From Rhodoferax sp. (lineage in GTDB: Bacteria > Pseudomonadota > Gammaproteobacteria > Burkholderiales > Burkholderiaceae_C), in the NCBI RefSeq assembly GCF_025356155.1, contig NZ_JANXUQ010000233.1:1-41744 (forward strand): a stretch of 41,744 nucleotides of DNA, given 5' to 3'. A program made the translations under genes and the position numbers. Position 1 is the first letter of the stretch. The number at the start of each line of letters is the position of its first letter. This document shows, piece after piece, positions 24,244 to 35,440 of the stretch. The notes beneath the pieces were generated by a model. The model searched no databases. It was not told the DNA's origin and saw only the letters and a program-made list of their open reading frames with translations.

Positions 24244-24816
24244 TTAGCCCGCCGTTGCCCAATCCTTGTGTGAGGTCACTGGGTTCAACGGCACTTTGGG
24301 AAAGTCCGCTGGCACATCAAAGGCGACGTTCACGTAGTTGGTGAAAATATTCAAAGCTACGTGTGCCAGGATTTCGACGATGTGTTCGTCGCCGAAGCCC
24401 ACGTTGCGCAATTGGGCGACATCGTCGTTGGTGAGTTGTGCGCGGCCGCTTACCACTTTTAACGCAAATGCCAAGGCGGCGGCCGTCTTGGGGTCGGTGG
24501 AGCGGCCGGCTTGCGCGGCTGACATTTCTTCCGCACTTACGCCTGCGCCTTTGCCCAGCACCGTGTGGGCGGCCAGACAGTATTCACAGCGGTTGTGCTC
24601 GGCGATTGCAACGGCGATCTGCTCACCCAGCTTTGCGCCCAAAACGCCCGAGCCCAGTGCGCCAAACGAGCCCCACATACTCTTCAGGGCTGCGGGCGAA
24701 TTGGCAACCGCTTTGAACATATTGGGCGTAGCGCCGAAGGCCTTGTGAATTTGCTCGAGCATGGCTTGGCGGTCGGGTGTGGTGTGGGCTGGATCGATGA
24801 GTTGGACACGGGACAT
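24244..24816 (-). CDS. Carboxymuconolactone decarboxylase/AhpD-like protein
   Basis: 190 residues. The AhpD-type catalytic motif is HNRCEYCLAAHT (C77, C80, H84), the CxxC...H pattern of peroxidase-related enzymes of this family. The rest (ATPNMFKAVANSPAALKSMW, VEILAHVALNIFTNYVNVAF) is typical of the YciW/alkylhydroperoxidase-related subgroup. Likely role: peroxide or reactive-compound detoxification. It lies 65 bases downstream of the periplasmic protein gene, probably in one operon controlled by the divergent AraC regulator. Confidence 0.9.
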   Translation of the reverse strand: MSRVQLIDPAHTTPDRQAMLEQIHKAFGATPNMFKAVANSPAALKSMWGSFGALGSGVLGAKLGEQIAVAIAEHNRCEYCLAAHTVLGKGAGVSAEEMSAAQAGRSTDPKTAAALAFALKVVSGRAQLTNDDVAQLRNVGFGDEHIVEILAHVALNIFTNYVNVAFDVPADFPKVPLNPVTSHKDWATAG

Positions 24817-24881
24817 GGTGAATTCCTAGAGGTAAATGGATGGAGAGCGGTGAGGGGAATGCGGTGAGGGGAATGCTGGAT

Positions 24882-25616
24882 TCAATGGTCGACTTTGCCG
24901 GGTAGCGACAAATTGCCAGAGGCAACTTTGAAGACGTCAGACACGCACAACAAGGGGTTGTGCACGCTAGCGTTAACGCGCAACGCAGCGGTGACGCCGT
25001 CGAAGCCGGCAGCCTGCACGACGCCGATGTCGTCGAATGGCACTTTGACTTCCAGCGATTTGCCCTTGAAGACGGGGTTCCAGCCGGGGCTGTCAATCAG
25101 GATGGGCAGGCCTGGCCAGGTCTTGGGCAACTTTGGTTTGGCACCTTGGGGAATGTCGACTACCTTCAACGCGCCGGCTCCACAGGTTTCGTCACCTTGC
25201 AGCACCACCCAATGGGTGTGCCATTCGACACCACCGCCAGCAAACAGTGGGGTGTCGTTGAAGTCGGGATGGCTGGTCACGGCAAACGCCAGTATGCCGC
25301 TCTTGGCTTCGAAACCGACGACGGATGGGTCGATGGTGGTGGGCCACACATAAGAAAACACGGTGCTGCCGGCCAGCTTTCCGGTCTTGCCGGGCTTGTT
25401 GGCGCCTGCCTTGCCAGACACCGCGATATGGAAGGTGGCAATGTTGCCCTCGGTGGTGATACGCGTATGGAAGATGTCAAACGTGGCTTTCACTTTGGCG
25501 CTCGGCACGCTTTTGATTCCGGCGGTGTGCTCGCCATCGTGGGCCGCTGCTAGCTGGCTCAGGCCAGCACATGCAATAGCCACCGTGAGCAGCTTAAGGG
25601 TTGAATGCAATTTCAT
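24882..25616 (-). CDS. Periplasmic hypothetical protein of the AhpD operon
   Basis: 244 residues from the ATG at 25616 (AGAGG seven bases upstream). Signal peptide MKLHSTLKLLTVAIACAGLS ending LAAAHDGEH, so the mature protein starts with a histidine-rich segment. Further features: FDIFHTRITTEGNIATFHIA, GGGVEWHTHWVVLQGDETCG and a late single cysteine (NPLLCVSDVF). The His-rich start and WHTHW suggest metal binding, but the family was not recognised. It is divergent from the cupin-AraC regulator. Confidence 0.75.
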   Translation of the reverse strand: MKLHSTLKLLTVAIACAGLSQLAAAHDGEHTAGIKSVPSAKVKATFDIFHTRITTEGNIATFHIAVSGKAGANKPGKTGKLAGSTVFSYVWPTTIDPSVVGFEAKSGILAFAVTSHPDFNDTPLFAGGGVEWHTHWVVLQGDETCGAGALKVVDIPQGAKPKLPKTWPGLPILIDSPGWNPVFKGKSLEVKVPFDDIGVVQAAGFDGVTAALRVNASVHNPLLCVSDVFKVASGNLSLPGKVDH

Positions 25617-25728
25617 GGAGATACCTCTTCGAGATGGATTTGGTGCAAATCTGCACAGGAAGAAGTTTGAGCGGGTAGCGTGTATGATTAGTATCTTATA
25701 GTCCATAAAACATATCAATTCGTACATA

Positions 25729-26637
25729 ATGCTCGCACCACCTGCCCAGGCTTTGGACCGGCTTTCAGCGCTGTTGGAGCGATTCCAGGTGTCTGCCCGG
25801 CTATTCCATACGGGTGCTTTATGCGGTGTGAGCACCTTTGATGTACAACCGGGCAGGGGGTTTTTCCATGTGCTGCGCAGGGGTGAAATGGTGGTCACCC
25901 ATCGCAAAGGCGCACGGGTGTTGCGGCGCGTTGCTGCGAAAGAGCCGACGCTCTTTTTTTACCCCCAGCCTTTGGCCCACCAGTTCCACAATGCGCCCGT
26001 GGATGGCTCGGACTTCACCTGCGCTTCGGTCTACTTTGAGGGCGGTGCCAGCCATCCGTTGGTTCGGGCTTTGCCACCGCTGATTGTGTTGCCGTTGGCC
26101 AGCGTGCCGAGTCTTTCTGCAGCGTTGGACCTGCTGTTCCATGAGGCGGATCAAATGCGTTGTGGCCACAGACTGATGGTGGATCGCTTGTTCGAAGTGG
26201 TGTTGCTTCAGCTTCTGCGCTGGCTGCTGGATCATGGTGATGAGGGGGGTGTTTCGATCGGTCTGGTGTCCGGCCTGGCAGACCCTCAACTGGCCCGTGC
26301 GCTGACTGCGATGCATGAGCGCCCGCAGCGGTCTTGGTCGGTGGAAACGCTGGCAGACCAGGCCGTGATGTCGCGCAGCGCGTTTGCGAATCGTTTCAAA
26401 AGGATCGTGGGCATTGCCCCGGCAGATTATTTGACCGATTGGCGCATGACGCTGGCCAAAAAGCAGTTGCACCAGGGGTGCGCGGTGAAATTGATCGCAC
26501 AAGAGCTGGGTTACGCCAATGCGTCAGCCTTGTCCCGTGTTTTTGCACAGCGCACGGGGATGTCTCCCAAGCAGTGGTTGGCGCATCACCAGGCAAATTG
26601 GCAACCGTCGGCCGTCCATGAAACGGGTGTTTACTGA
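25729..26637 (+). CDS. AraC-family regulator with cupin_6 sensor domain
   Basis: 302 residues. The first ~190 (LDRLSALLERFQVSARLFHT, FFHVLRRGEMVVTHRKG, FYPQPLAHQFHNAP, HPLVRALPPLIVLPL) form the cupin_6 domain of regulators often found next to oxidoreductase genes. Residues ~200-290 hold two helix-turn-helices (SVETLADQAVMSRSAFANRF and LIAQELGYANASALSRVFAQ). Its AT-rich upstream region (about 25680-25728) is shared with the leftward operon of the periplasmic and AhpD-like genes, its most probable target. Confidence 0.92.
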   Translation: MLAPPAQALDRLSALLERFQVSARLFHTGALCGVSTFDVQPGRGFFHVLRRGEMVVTHRKGARVLRRVAAKEPTLFFYPQPLAHQFHNAPVDGSDFTCASVYFEGGASHPLVRALPPLIVLPLASVPSLSAALDLLFHEADQMRCGHRLMVDRLFEVVLLQLLRWLLDHGDEGGVSIGLVSGLADPQLARALTAMHERPQRSWSVETLADQAVMSRSAFANRFKRIVGIAPADYLTDWRMTLAKKQLHQGCAVKLIAQELGYANASALSRVFAQRTGMSPKQWLAHHQANWQPSAVHETGVY

Positions 26638-26696
26638 ACCGACGCCCGCCGTGCCAAGTCAAGAAAGGCATGCAAGTAGTCGATGCCAACATCCGC
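26631..26696 (-). pseudogene. 3' half of a small ORF split by the IS21 element
   Basis: Minus-strand codons here read VGIDYLHAFLDLARRASVQ and end in TAA at 26633-26631. Removing the IS and one target copy joins them in frame to codons at 29405-29349, starting MAEAWQPCPGCFLGAREAD, giving a 38-residue ORF with a CPGC motif. Both halves are seen; whether the joined ORF was a real gene is uncertain. Confidence 0.4.
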
Positions 26697-26802
26697 TGTT
26701 GCCGCCGACCGAAAACTGAGCCACTTATAGAGGTTGTGCCGATTCAAAACTGAGCCAGGTGTTTTACTAGCTCTGCCTGATTTTTAGGCAGGAGCAAAAA
26801 AG

Positions 26803-28332
26803 GTGATCACCATGGAAATGTTAGGCAAGATAAGGCGCATGCATGTGCGCGACAAGATGTCGATACGGGCCATAGCGAAGCGCACGGGGTTGTCGCGCAA
26901 CACGCTACAAAAATGGCTGCAGACCCCAGAGGAAGTCAAAGCACCCAAGTACGTGCGGGCCAAGGGTTTTGGCAAATTGAATGCCTTTACTGCGGAACTC
27001 GAGCTTGCCCTCAAAGCCGATGCCAGTCGGCACAAACAAGACCGGCGCAGCGCACGGGCGCTGCTTCTCCAAATTGGGGTCAGCGGCTACGTTGGCAGCT
27101 ATAGCCGAGTGACGGACTTCATCCGTGCCTGGCGCGCCAGCACGGGCAAAAGCGTCAAAGCATTTGTGCCCTTAAAGTTTGACTTGGGCGAAGCCTTCCA
27201 GTTTGACTGGAGCGAAGAAGGCATGGTGATTGGTGGCATCTATCACCGAATGCAGGTCTCCCACATGAAGCTGTGCGCCAGCCGGGCCTTCTGGCTGGTA
27301 GCCTACCCCAGCCAAGGGCATGAGATGCTGTTTGATGCTCATACGCGCTCCTTCGCGGCCTTGGGTGGGGTGGCGCGCCGGGGCATCTACGACAACATGA
27401 AGACGGCCGTGGACAAAGTCAAAAAAGGCAAGGGCCGGACCGTCAACGCCCGCTTTGCCGTCATGTGCGCGCACTACCTGTTTGACGCTGACTTCTGCAA
27501 CGTCGCCAGCGGCTGGGAGAAGGGCGTGGTGGAGAAGAATGTGCAGGACAGTCGCAGGCGTATCTGGATCGACGCACAGACTCGCAAATGGAGCAGCTTT
27601 GAGGAACTCAACGCCTGGCTGAGTGAGCGTTGCCGGGCCTTGTGGAGCGAAATCCGTCACCCAGAATATCAGCAATTCAGCGTAGCGGAAATGCTGGAAC
27701 AGGAGCGTGCCGAGTTGATGCCCATGCCCACCGAATTTGATGGCTATGTCGAGCGTTCAGCCAAGGTATCAAGCACCTGCCTGGTGGCTGTGGCACGCAA
27801 CCGCTATTCGGTGCCGTGTGAACTGGCAGGCAAGCAGGTCTCCACCCGGCTGTACCCCAACCGGGTGGAAATCGCCAGCGACGAGGCTGTCGTGGCTAGC
27901 CACGCACGCGTGGCCGACCGCGGAAACATCTGCTACGACTGGCAGCACTACATTGCACTGGTACAGCGCAAGCCCGGTGCCCTGCGCAACGGTGCCCCCT
28001 TTGCCGACATGCCAGCGCCGTTACTGCGCTTGCGCCAAGGGCTGATGCGCCATGATGGCGGCGACAAAACCATGGCGCAGGTGCTCAATTGCGTATCCAT
28101 CCATGGCCTGGAGTCGGTGCTGGTGGCCGTGGAGTTGGTGATCGAATCGGGCGCGCTAAGCACCGAGCATGTGCTCAATGTATTGGCCCGACTCAATGCG
28201 CCGCCAACGCCTGAGACGGTGGAGAGCCGCTTGCATTTGAAAGAGGCTCCAGTGGCCAATACAGGCCGCTATGACAGCCTGCGTGGCGTGCAGGGTGCCG
28301 ACACCATGGTGGAGGTGGATCATGCAGCGTGA
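26803..28332 (+). CDS. istA: IS21-family transposase IstA
   Basis: 509 residues from GTG at 26803; the ATG at 26812, after AAAGG, is an alternative. The N-terminal helix-turn-helix reads [20 protein letters not shown]. The DDE catalytic core shows [14 protein letters not shown] (first Asp near 134), [14 protein letters not shown] (second Asp near 196) and [15 protein letters not shown] (Glu near 243). The C-terminal part ([15 protein letters not shown]) is normal for IstA. Full length, no frameshift. Its stop overlaps istB by 11 bases. Confidence 0.95.
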   Translation: MITMEMLGKIRRMHVRDKMSIRAIAKRTGLSRNTLQKWLQTPEEVKAPKYVRAKGFGKLNAFTAELELALKADASRHKQDRRSARALLLQIGVSGYVGSYSRVTDFIRAWRASTGKSVKAFVPLKFDLGEAFQFDWSEEGMVIGGIYHRMQVSHMKLCASRAFWLVAYPSQGHEMLFDAHTRSFAALGGVARRGIYDNMKTAVDKVKKGKGRTVNARFAVMCAHYLFDADFCNVASGWEKGVVEKNVQDSRRRIWIDAQTRKWSSFEELNAWLSERCRALWSEIRHPEYQQFSVAEMLEQERAELMPMPTEFDGYVERSAKVSSTCLVAVARNRYSVPCELAGKQVSTRLYPNRVEIASDEAVVASHARVADRGNICYDWQHYIALVQRKPGALRNGAPFADMPAPLLRLRQGLMRHDGGDKTMAQVLNCVSIHGLESVLVAVELVIESGALSTEHVLNVLARLNAPPTPETVESRLHLKEAPVANTGRYDSLRGVQGADTMVEVDHAA

Positions 28333-29152
28333 CATCACCACGGAGCTCAAGGAGCTGCGCCTGCACGGCATGGTGCAGGCCTGGGAGGAGCTGACTACCC
28401 ACGAGGGCAAAAGGAACGATGTAGGCATCCAGACATCGCGATGGTTGATCGAGCATTTGCTGCAAGCCGAACACGCACAACGTGCCTTTGCTTCGGTACG
28501 TCACCAAATGAAAGCGGCCAAATTCCCATTGCACCGGGACCTGGCGGGCTTTGATTTTGAGGGCACCAAAGTGGACAAGAAGTTGGTTAGTCAATTGAGC
28601 ACATTGGACTTCACGGACACCGCGCAAAACGCAGTGTTCATTGGTGGACCGGGTACGGGAAAGACGCATCTGGCCACGGCCATTGGAGTCGCCGGCATTA
28701 CCGCCAAAGGCAAACGAGTGCGGTTCTATTCCACGGTCGATTTGGTCAATGAGTTGGAGAAGGAAAAGCGCGAAGGCAAGCCTGGGCGCATCGCTGTGGC
28801 GCTGATGCGCATGGACTTGGTCATCCTGGACGAGCTGGGCTACTTGCCATTCAGCCAGAGCGGTGGCGCCTTGCTGTTTCATCTGCTGTCAAAACTGTAC
28901 GAGCACACCAGTGTGGTGATCACCACCAACCTGAACTTCTCGGAGTGGTCGAGCGTATTTGGGGATGCCAAGATGACTACGGCACTACTGGATCGGCTAA
29001 CCCATCACTGCCACATCGTAGAGACGGGCAACGAGTCTTATCGATTCAGGCACAGCACCATGGCGGCCAAGACGCGCATCAAGGCACGAGAGAGTGAGCG
29101 CAAGGGTGGCAAAGCGGTGCCAGATGCACCAGAGGATGACGAGCCGTTTTAA
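28322..29152 (+). CDS. istB: IS21-family helper ATPase IstB
   Basis: 276 residues from the ATG at 28322, overlapping the istA stop. IstB is a DnaC-like AAA+ ATPase that selects the target for IstA. Walker A is [16 protein letters not shown], Walker [17 protein letters not shown], with the sensor region [17 protein letters not shown] and the conserved tail [14 protein letters not shown]. Complete. Confidence 0.95.
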   Translation: MQRDITTELKELRLHGMVQAWEELTTHEGKRNDVGIQTSRWLIEHLLQAEHAQRAFASVRHQMKAAKFPLHRDLAGFDFEGTKVDKKLVSQLSTLDFTDTAQNAVFIGGPGTGKTHLATAIGVAGITAKGKRVRFYSTVDLVNELEKEKREGKPGRIAVALMRMDLVILDELGYLPFSQSGGALLFHLLSKLYEHTSVVITTNLNFSEWSSVFGDAKMTTALLDRLTHHCHIVETGNESYRFRHSTMAAKTRIKARESERKGGKAVPDAPEDDEPF

Positions 29153-29163
29153 GGGCGCCAAAG

Positions 29164-29208
29164 CAGGGGAAATCCGCTACGGGCTACGCCCTTCGCTCCT
29201 TTCCCCTG
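29164..29208 (+). terminator. Hairpin downstream of istB
   Basis: CAGGGGAAA (29164-29172) pairs with TTTCCCCTG (29200-29208), with an inner GGGCTACGCCC hairpin. It lies just after the istB stop inside the IS. No T-run follows, so it may be a weak terminator or protect against read-through. Confidence 0.5.
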
Positions 29209-29348
29209 TTAGTAATCAAAAACAAGGAGACAAAGCAAAAATCAGCTATTGAGTACACTTATCCACAGTTGCTGATTCAAGAATTGGCAACCTGCCCTGG
29301 CTCATTATTGGATCGGCAGGGTGGCTCAATATTCAATCGGCGCCGACA

Positions 29349-29572
29349 ATCCGCCTCCCGCGCGCCTAAAAAACATCCGGGGCAGGGCTGCCACGCCTCT
29401 GCCATAGATGTCCAGTCGGTCCATGGGCACGGGGAACAAGATCAACACCTCGCCCGCCAGTGTTCTGGAATGCAGAAATGCAGAATATCTGGAAGCTGTG
29501 CTCCGTATGGGGAGAGATTTAAATGCGAATGCTCTGGATATAGAAACTGTGGCCTACAAAATTGATAGCAAA
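29349..29572. other. Sequence right of the IS: split ORF and unassigned coding-like debris
   Basis: 29405-29349 on the minus strand is the 5' half of the 38-codon ORF described at 26631. In another minus frame, about 29490-29372, LAGEVLILFPVPMDRLDIYG looks protein-like but has no recognisable complete gene. A plus-strand frame from 29408 is open but unrecognised. Probably the remains of a gene damaged before or by the IS insertion. Confidence 0.35.
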
Positions 29573-30109
29573 TTATTGTTCCGGCGTTTCCAGTATTGCC
29601 AGCGCTTTTTCCGCAAACTCAATCCACATCGTCTCCTGCATGATGCCTGCGCTGAGCACCAGGTGCTGCAGCTGCGCCTTGCGCGACGCACTGCCGTTGG
29701 CAAAGTCGCGTGCCTCAATCTCGCGGTACAGCGCCAGTTTCTGCTGGTGCAGCGCCAGGCGGCGTTGGATGTCGTCGCCCAGCACCGTGGGGCCGACCAC
29801 GGATTCGGCACGCATGCGCACCATCAGCTCGTCGCGCAGCGGCTTGGGGTCTTGCGACTCGGCCACCCAGCGCCTGAGCTCGTCGCGCCCGGCAGGCAGC
29901 ACGCGGTACACCTTCTTGCGACCCCGGCCGCTTTCCGGCGGCAGGGCTTCCAGCCAGCCGGCTTCTTCCAACCGGCCCAGCTCGCGGTAAATCTGCTGGT
30001 GCGTGGCGTGCCAGAAGTAACCAATAGAGCGGTCAAAGCGGCCCGCCAGATCGGAGCCAGAGCTGGGTTGCTCGACCAAGGCGGTAAGTAGGGCGTGGGG
30101 CAGGGACAT
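29573..30109 (-). CDS. PadR-family transcriptional regulator
   Basis: 178 residues. The PadR winged helix reads LPHALLTALVEQPSSGSDLA, FWHATHQQIYRELGRLEEAG, then SGRGRKKVYRVLPAGRDEL. A C-terminal helical dimerisation part (RRLALHQQKLALYREIEARD) is present. Regulators of this type repress a divergent gene. Two identical-core operators (30140-30157, 30182-30197) lie between it and fadH, so control of fadH and itself is likely. Confidence 0.93.
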   Translation of the reverse strand: MSLPHALLTALVEQPSSGSDLAGRFDRSIGYFWHATHQQIYRELGRLEEAGWLEALPPESGRGRKKVYRVLPAGRDELRRWVAESQDPKPLRDELMVRMRAESVVGPTVLGDDIQRRLALHQQKLALYREIEARDFANGSASRKAQLQHLVLSAGIMQETMWIEFAEKALAILETPEQ

Positions 30110-30139
30110 GGGTAGAACGGTTCGGCGGAAACCCTATTT

Positions 30140-32232
<2,093 letters not shown>

Positions 32233-32266
32233 TTTTTCTCAGTTCACAACACAACCGGAGCAATCC

Positions 32267-32707
32267 ATGCACCCAGCACCCAGCCAATTGAAACCCGCCG
32301 TCGCCGCATCCCTCGCCAAATGGCATGCCATGGTGGCCAGCGGTAACCTGCAAGACCTGCCCAGCATCGTGCACCCCGACGCGGTGTTCCGCTCACCGAT
32401 GGCCATCCACCCCTACCAGCCTGCCGCGGCGCTGATCCTGGCTTTGAACACGGTGCTCAAGGTGTTTGAAGACTTCACCTACCACCGCCAACTGGCATCG
32501 GACGATGGCCTGAACGCGGTGCTGGAATTCAGCGCCCGTGTCGGCGACAAACAACTCAAGGGCATAGACTTGGTCCGCTTTGATGACGAAGGGAAGATCG
32601 TCGAATTCGAAGTGATGGTGCGCCCCCTTAGCGGACTGCAGGCGCTGGGCGCCGAAATGGGTGCGCGGCTGGCGGAGAAGATGCCGGCCTTCAAGGTCAA
32701 GGGTTGA
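32267..32707 (+). CDS. SnoaL/NTF2-like protein
   Basis: 146 residues from the ATG at 32267 (CCGGAG upstream). The NTF2-like alpha+beta fold is suggested by SLAKWHAMVASGNLQDLPSI, VHPDAVFRSPM, and EFSARVGDKQLKGIDLVRFD followed by EGKIVEFEVMVRPLSGLQAL. It follows fadH by 34 bases and is probably co-transcribed; a role as a small isomerase or ligand-binding partner in fatty-acid metabolism is inference. Confidence 0.85.
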   Translation: MHPAPSQLKPAVAASLAKWHAMVASGNLQDLPSIVHPDAVFRSPMAIHPYQPAAALILALNTVLKVFEDFTYHRQLASDDGLNAVLEFSARVGDKQLKGIDLVRFDDEGKIVEFEVMVRPLSGLQALGAEMGARLAEKMPAFKVKG

Positions 32708-32711
32708 CAGA

Positions 32712-35435
32712 TCAGGACGGGACTGTTGTGTCCGTGGCATACGCCTCAAAGTGTTCGACGAGCAATGGTCGGCTGAAGTAAAAGCCCTGGTAGGCGTGAC
32801 AGCCGGCATTCGCCAAAAAATCGCGCTGTTCACTTGTTTCCACACCCTCGGCAATCACGTCCAGACCCAGGCTTTTTGCCAGCGCTACTACGGTCCCCGC
32901 AATCGCCGCATCGTTGGGGTCCGTCAATATGTCGCGGACAAAGGACTGGTCTATTTTCAACTGGTCTAGCGGCAAGCGTTTCAGATAAGACAGTGAGGAA
33001 TAACCGGTACCGAAATCGTCCAGGGAAAATCCCACACCATGCGCTTTGAGCGTGGTCATCTTGTCAATGACTTCTTGCACACTGTCGGCCAGCAGGCTTT
33101 CGGTCAACTCCAGCTTCAGGCGCGCAGGATTGGCCCCCGTATGCCTTAGCACCGCCAGAACCTCATCCACAAATCTGGGCTCTCGAAACTGCAGCACGCT
33201 GACATTCACCGCTAGTGTCAAATGGCTCAGCGCACGGTGTGAAGCCCAGGCGGTGAGCTGCTCGCAGGCGCGGGCAAGCACCCATTGGCCCAACGGAAAA
33301 ATCAGGCCACAGTCTTCCGCAAGCGGAATAAACTGCGCAGGCGGCACGAGGCCCCGCTCCGGGTGCATCCAGCGCACCAGGGCCTCGGCCCCCGTCACGC
33401 GACCGCCGTCCAGCACCTGGGGCTGGAAGTGAAGAACGAATTGGTTCTCCTGGATGGCTTGGCGCAGCTCCACTTCCAGTTGCGCACGCTGCATGACGAC
33501 GACTTGCATGTGCGGGTCAAAGAAGCGCAGCGCGTTGCGGCCGGTGTCCTTGGCTTTGTACATGGCCAGATCGGCCTGCTTCAACAAATCATCGATGGAT
33601 GTCTCCAGACCCAGAAACAAGGTAGCACCCATACTGGCCGTGCTGCGGTGGTCCAGATCGCCCAGCCGGTACTTCTGGTTCAGCGCCGCCAGAACCTTGG
33701 TGCCGACCGTCTCGGTCTGGCCAGCGGCATCCTCCAGTGAGTCGCTCAGGTTGGCCAGCACTATGACGAACTCATCGCCACCCAGCCGTGCCACGGTATC
33801 GCCCTGGCGCACGCAGTCAACCAGCCGCTGCGAGACCTGTTGCAGCAGCAGATCGCCCTTGTCGTGGCCGAAGGTGTCGTTCAGGGTTTTGAACTGGTCC
33901 AGGTCAATGAACAACACTGCACCAAAAGTGCTGTTGCGGTTGCCAATCGTCATGGCCTGCTTCAAACGGTCCAGCAGCAGGGTGCGGTTGGGTAGATGGG
34001 TCAGGGTATCGAAGAAGGCCAACTCTTCAATCTTCTCCAAGGCCTGCTTTCGGTCGGTGATGTCGTGGATGATGGAGAACAGCATGGGGCGGCCATTGCG
34101 GCTGATGGGCGTGGAGTGCACCTCCACATCGCGCATGCTGCCGTCGGCCAGCCGGTGCTGGAACAGGAAGTAGCTGCGATCCGAACGCCAGGCTCGTTGC
34201 CGCTCTTCGGCAATCAGCTCTGGGGCCAGCGTGTTGATGTTGCTGATCAACATGCCCGTTAGGTCTGCGTTCGAATAGCGATAAAAGGCCGCTGCCGCTA
34301 TGTTGGCGGAGACGATTTCCCCGGATTCGGGGTCGATGAGCAGCATCACGGATGAATTTTTTTCAAAGAAAGTGCGGAAGTGCTCCTCACTTTGCCGCAG
34401 TTCAGCGGTCATGTGGTCCGCCAGGCGAATCGCACGTGTGCGCCCGGTGGTCAGCAGCCACGCCAACACCGCCAGCAGGACGCTCAAGCCTATGCCTGCG
34501 CCAGCAATCAATGGCGATGCGCTACGCCCAAAGCGGGCCTCAAAGGCGGGCAATGCCGTCATGGACAGTGTCCAGGTGTGGCCGCCTGCGACGACGTATT
34601 CATTCGCAGTCAGAGCGCCGGCACGATCGGAGTGTTGGGCCTTGTCGCTGCGGTAGAGCAGCGCGGCCTCGGATGTCTCCACGCCGTCAAACAGCGCGAA
34701 CCAGAGTCCGGGAAGCTGTTCACCGTAGAGGCTGGCAACCAGTTGCTCCATGTGAAAAGACGCATACACCCAACCGATCAGGTTGGCGCGGCGCTGGACG
34801 ACACTGTCGTGCGCTTGTCCGCGCGCATAGACGGGCAGGTACAGGGTCAACTCGGGCGGTGTCTTGGCGTCGGCATCAGCCTTTGGCTGGACCTTGCCAG
34901 AAACAGCGACCATGCCCGAATCGCGCGCCAGTTCCATTGCTGCGCGCCGCGGGGTGTCTGACCAGGTATCAAAGCCGGGCTCCGCACGGGTCTGGCTACC
35001 GTACGACTCGCGCATCGTCACTGGCGCATAAACATCCCGCTCCCCGCTCGGGGAAATTTCATAACGGGGCCAGCCGTTCCGGCGCATGGCGGCAATATGC
35101 GTATTCTTGCTTTGCGCGGGTACGTGTTCCACAAAACCAATGACCTGAATCCCTGGAAAACTGGCACCTGCTGGCAGCAGCTCAACATAATCATGCAGGC
35201 GCGTGCGATCCGGTGCGGCAGTGGAAAACAGAGCCTGCACGCCGCGCAACATTTGCTCATAACTGGCAACACGTTGCTCGAGACGGTTAACCGTCTCACG
35301 CAGTGCGAAATCGAACTGGGAATGCAGTTCTTTGCTGTTCGCCTGGCGCTCATGGTCGAACACCAGCCATGTTGTGCTGAGCGCAACGCCCAGCGTCAGC
35401 AGGGGAACCAGTAGCCAGCGCGCACTGTTCACCAT
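32712..35435 (-). CDS. CHASE-PAS-GGDEF-EAL cyclic-di-GMP enzyme
   Basis: 907 residues from the ATG at 35435, which follows the neighbouring stop by five bases. Order: membrane segment (WLLVPLLTLGVALSTTWLVF), periplasmic CHASE domain (about 50-290, GIQVIGFVEHVPAQSKNTHI), second membrane segment (about 308-335), PAS (about 345-460), GGDEF at about 550 with an RxxD inhibition site (RQGDTVARLGGDEF), and EAL at about 683 (TGAEALVRWMHPERG). Both catalytic motifs look intact, so it may make and/or degrade c-di-GMP. The adjacent periplasmic binding protein may deliver its signal. Confidence 0.95.
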   Translation of the reverse strand: MVNSARWLLVPLLTLGVALSTTWLVFDHERQANSKELHSQFDFALRETVNRLEQRVASYEQMLRGVQALFSTAAPDRTRLHDYVELLPAGASFPGIQVIGFVEHVPAQSKNTHIAAMRRNGWPRYEISPSGERDVYAPVTMRESYGSQTRAEPGFDTWSDTPRRAAMELARDSGMVAVSGKVQPKADADAKTPPELTLYLPVYARGQAHDSVVQRRANLIGWVYASFHMEQLVASLYGEQLPGLWFALFDGVETSEAALLYRSDKAQHSDRAGALTANEYVVAGGHTWTLSMTALPAFEARFGRSASPLIAGAGIGLSVLLAVLAWLLTTGRTRAIRLADHMTAELRQSEEHFRTFFEKNSSVMLLIDPESGEIVSANIAAAAFYRYSNADLTGMLISNINTLAPELIAEERQRAWRSDRSYFLFQHRLADGSMRDVEVHSTPISRNGRPMLFSIIHDITDRKQALEKIEELAFFDTLTHLPNRTLLLDRLKQAMTIGNRNSTFGAVLFIDLDQFKTLNDTFGHDKGDLLLQQVSQRLVDCVRQGDTVARLGGDEFVIVLANLSDSLEDAAGQTETVGTKVLAALNQKYRLGDLDHRSTASMGATLFLGLETSIDDLLKQADLAMYKAKDTGRNALRFFDPHMQVVVMQRAQLEVELRQAIQENQFVLHFQPQVLDGGRVTGAEALVRWMHPERGLVPPAQFIPLAEDCGLIFPLGQWVLARACEQLTAWASHRALSHLTLAVNVSVLQFREPRFVDEVLAVLRHTGANPARLKLELTESLLADSVQEVIDKMTTLKAHGVGFSLDDFGTGYSSLSYLKRLPLDQLKIDQSFVRDILTDPNDAAIAGTVVALAKSLGLDVIAEGVETSEQRDFLANAGCHAYQGFYFSRPLLVEHFEAYATDTTVPS

Positions 35436-35440
35436 GCTGA

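Larger units (their letters stand above)
26697..29348 (+). mobile_element. IS21-family insertion sequence, complete (2652 bp)
   Basis: The ends begin TGTTGCCGCCGAC on the left and TGTCGGCGCCGAT on the right (read inward), each followed by a TGAGCCAC motif. A second subterminal TGAGCC repeat is present on both sides (26749-26760 area and 29297-29310 area), the multiple-repeat arrangement of IS21 elements. The six bases ATCCGC flank both ends (26691-26696 and 29349-29354) as target duplication. It carries intact istA and istB. Intact genes, matching ends and an undamaged duplication suggest recent insertion. Confidence 0.92.

Noticed and set aside
34352..35143. A 263-codon plus-strand ORF opposite the CHASE protein
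   Set aside because: Arg/Pro-rich shadow frame without a start signal; the minus-strand domain protein is certain.
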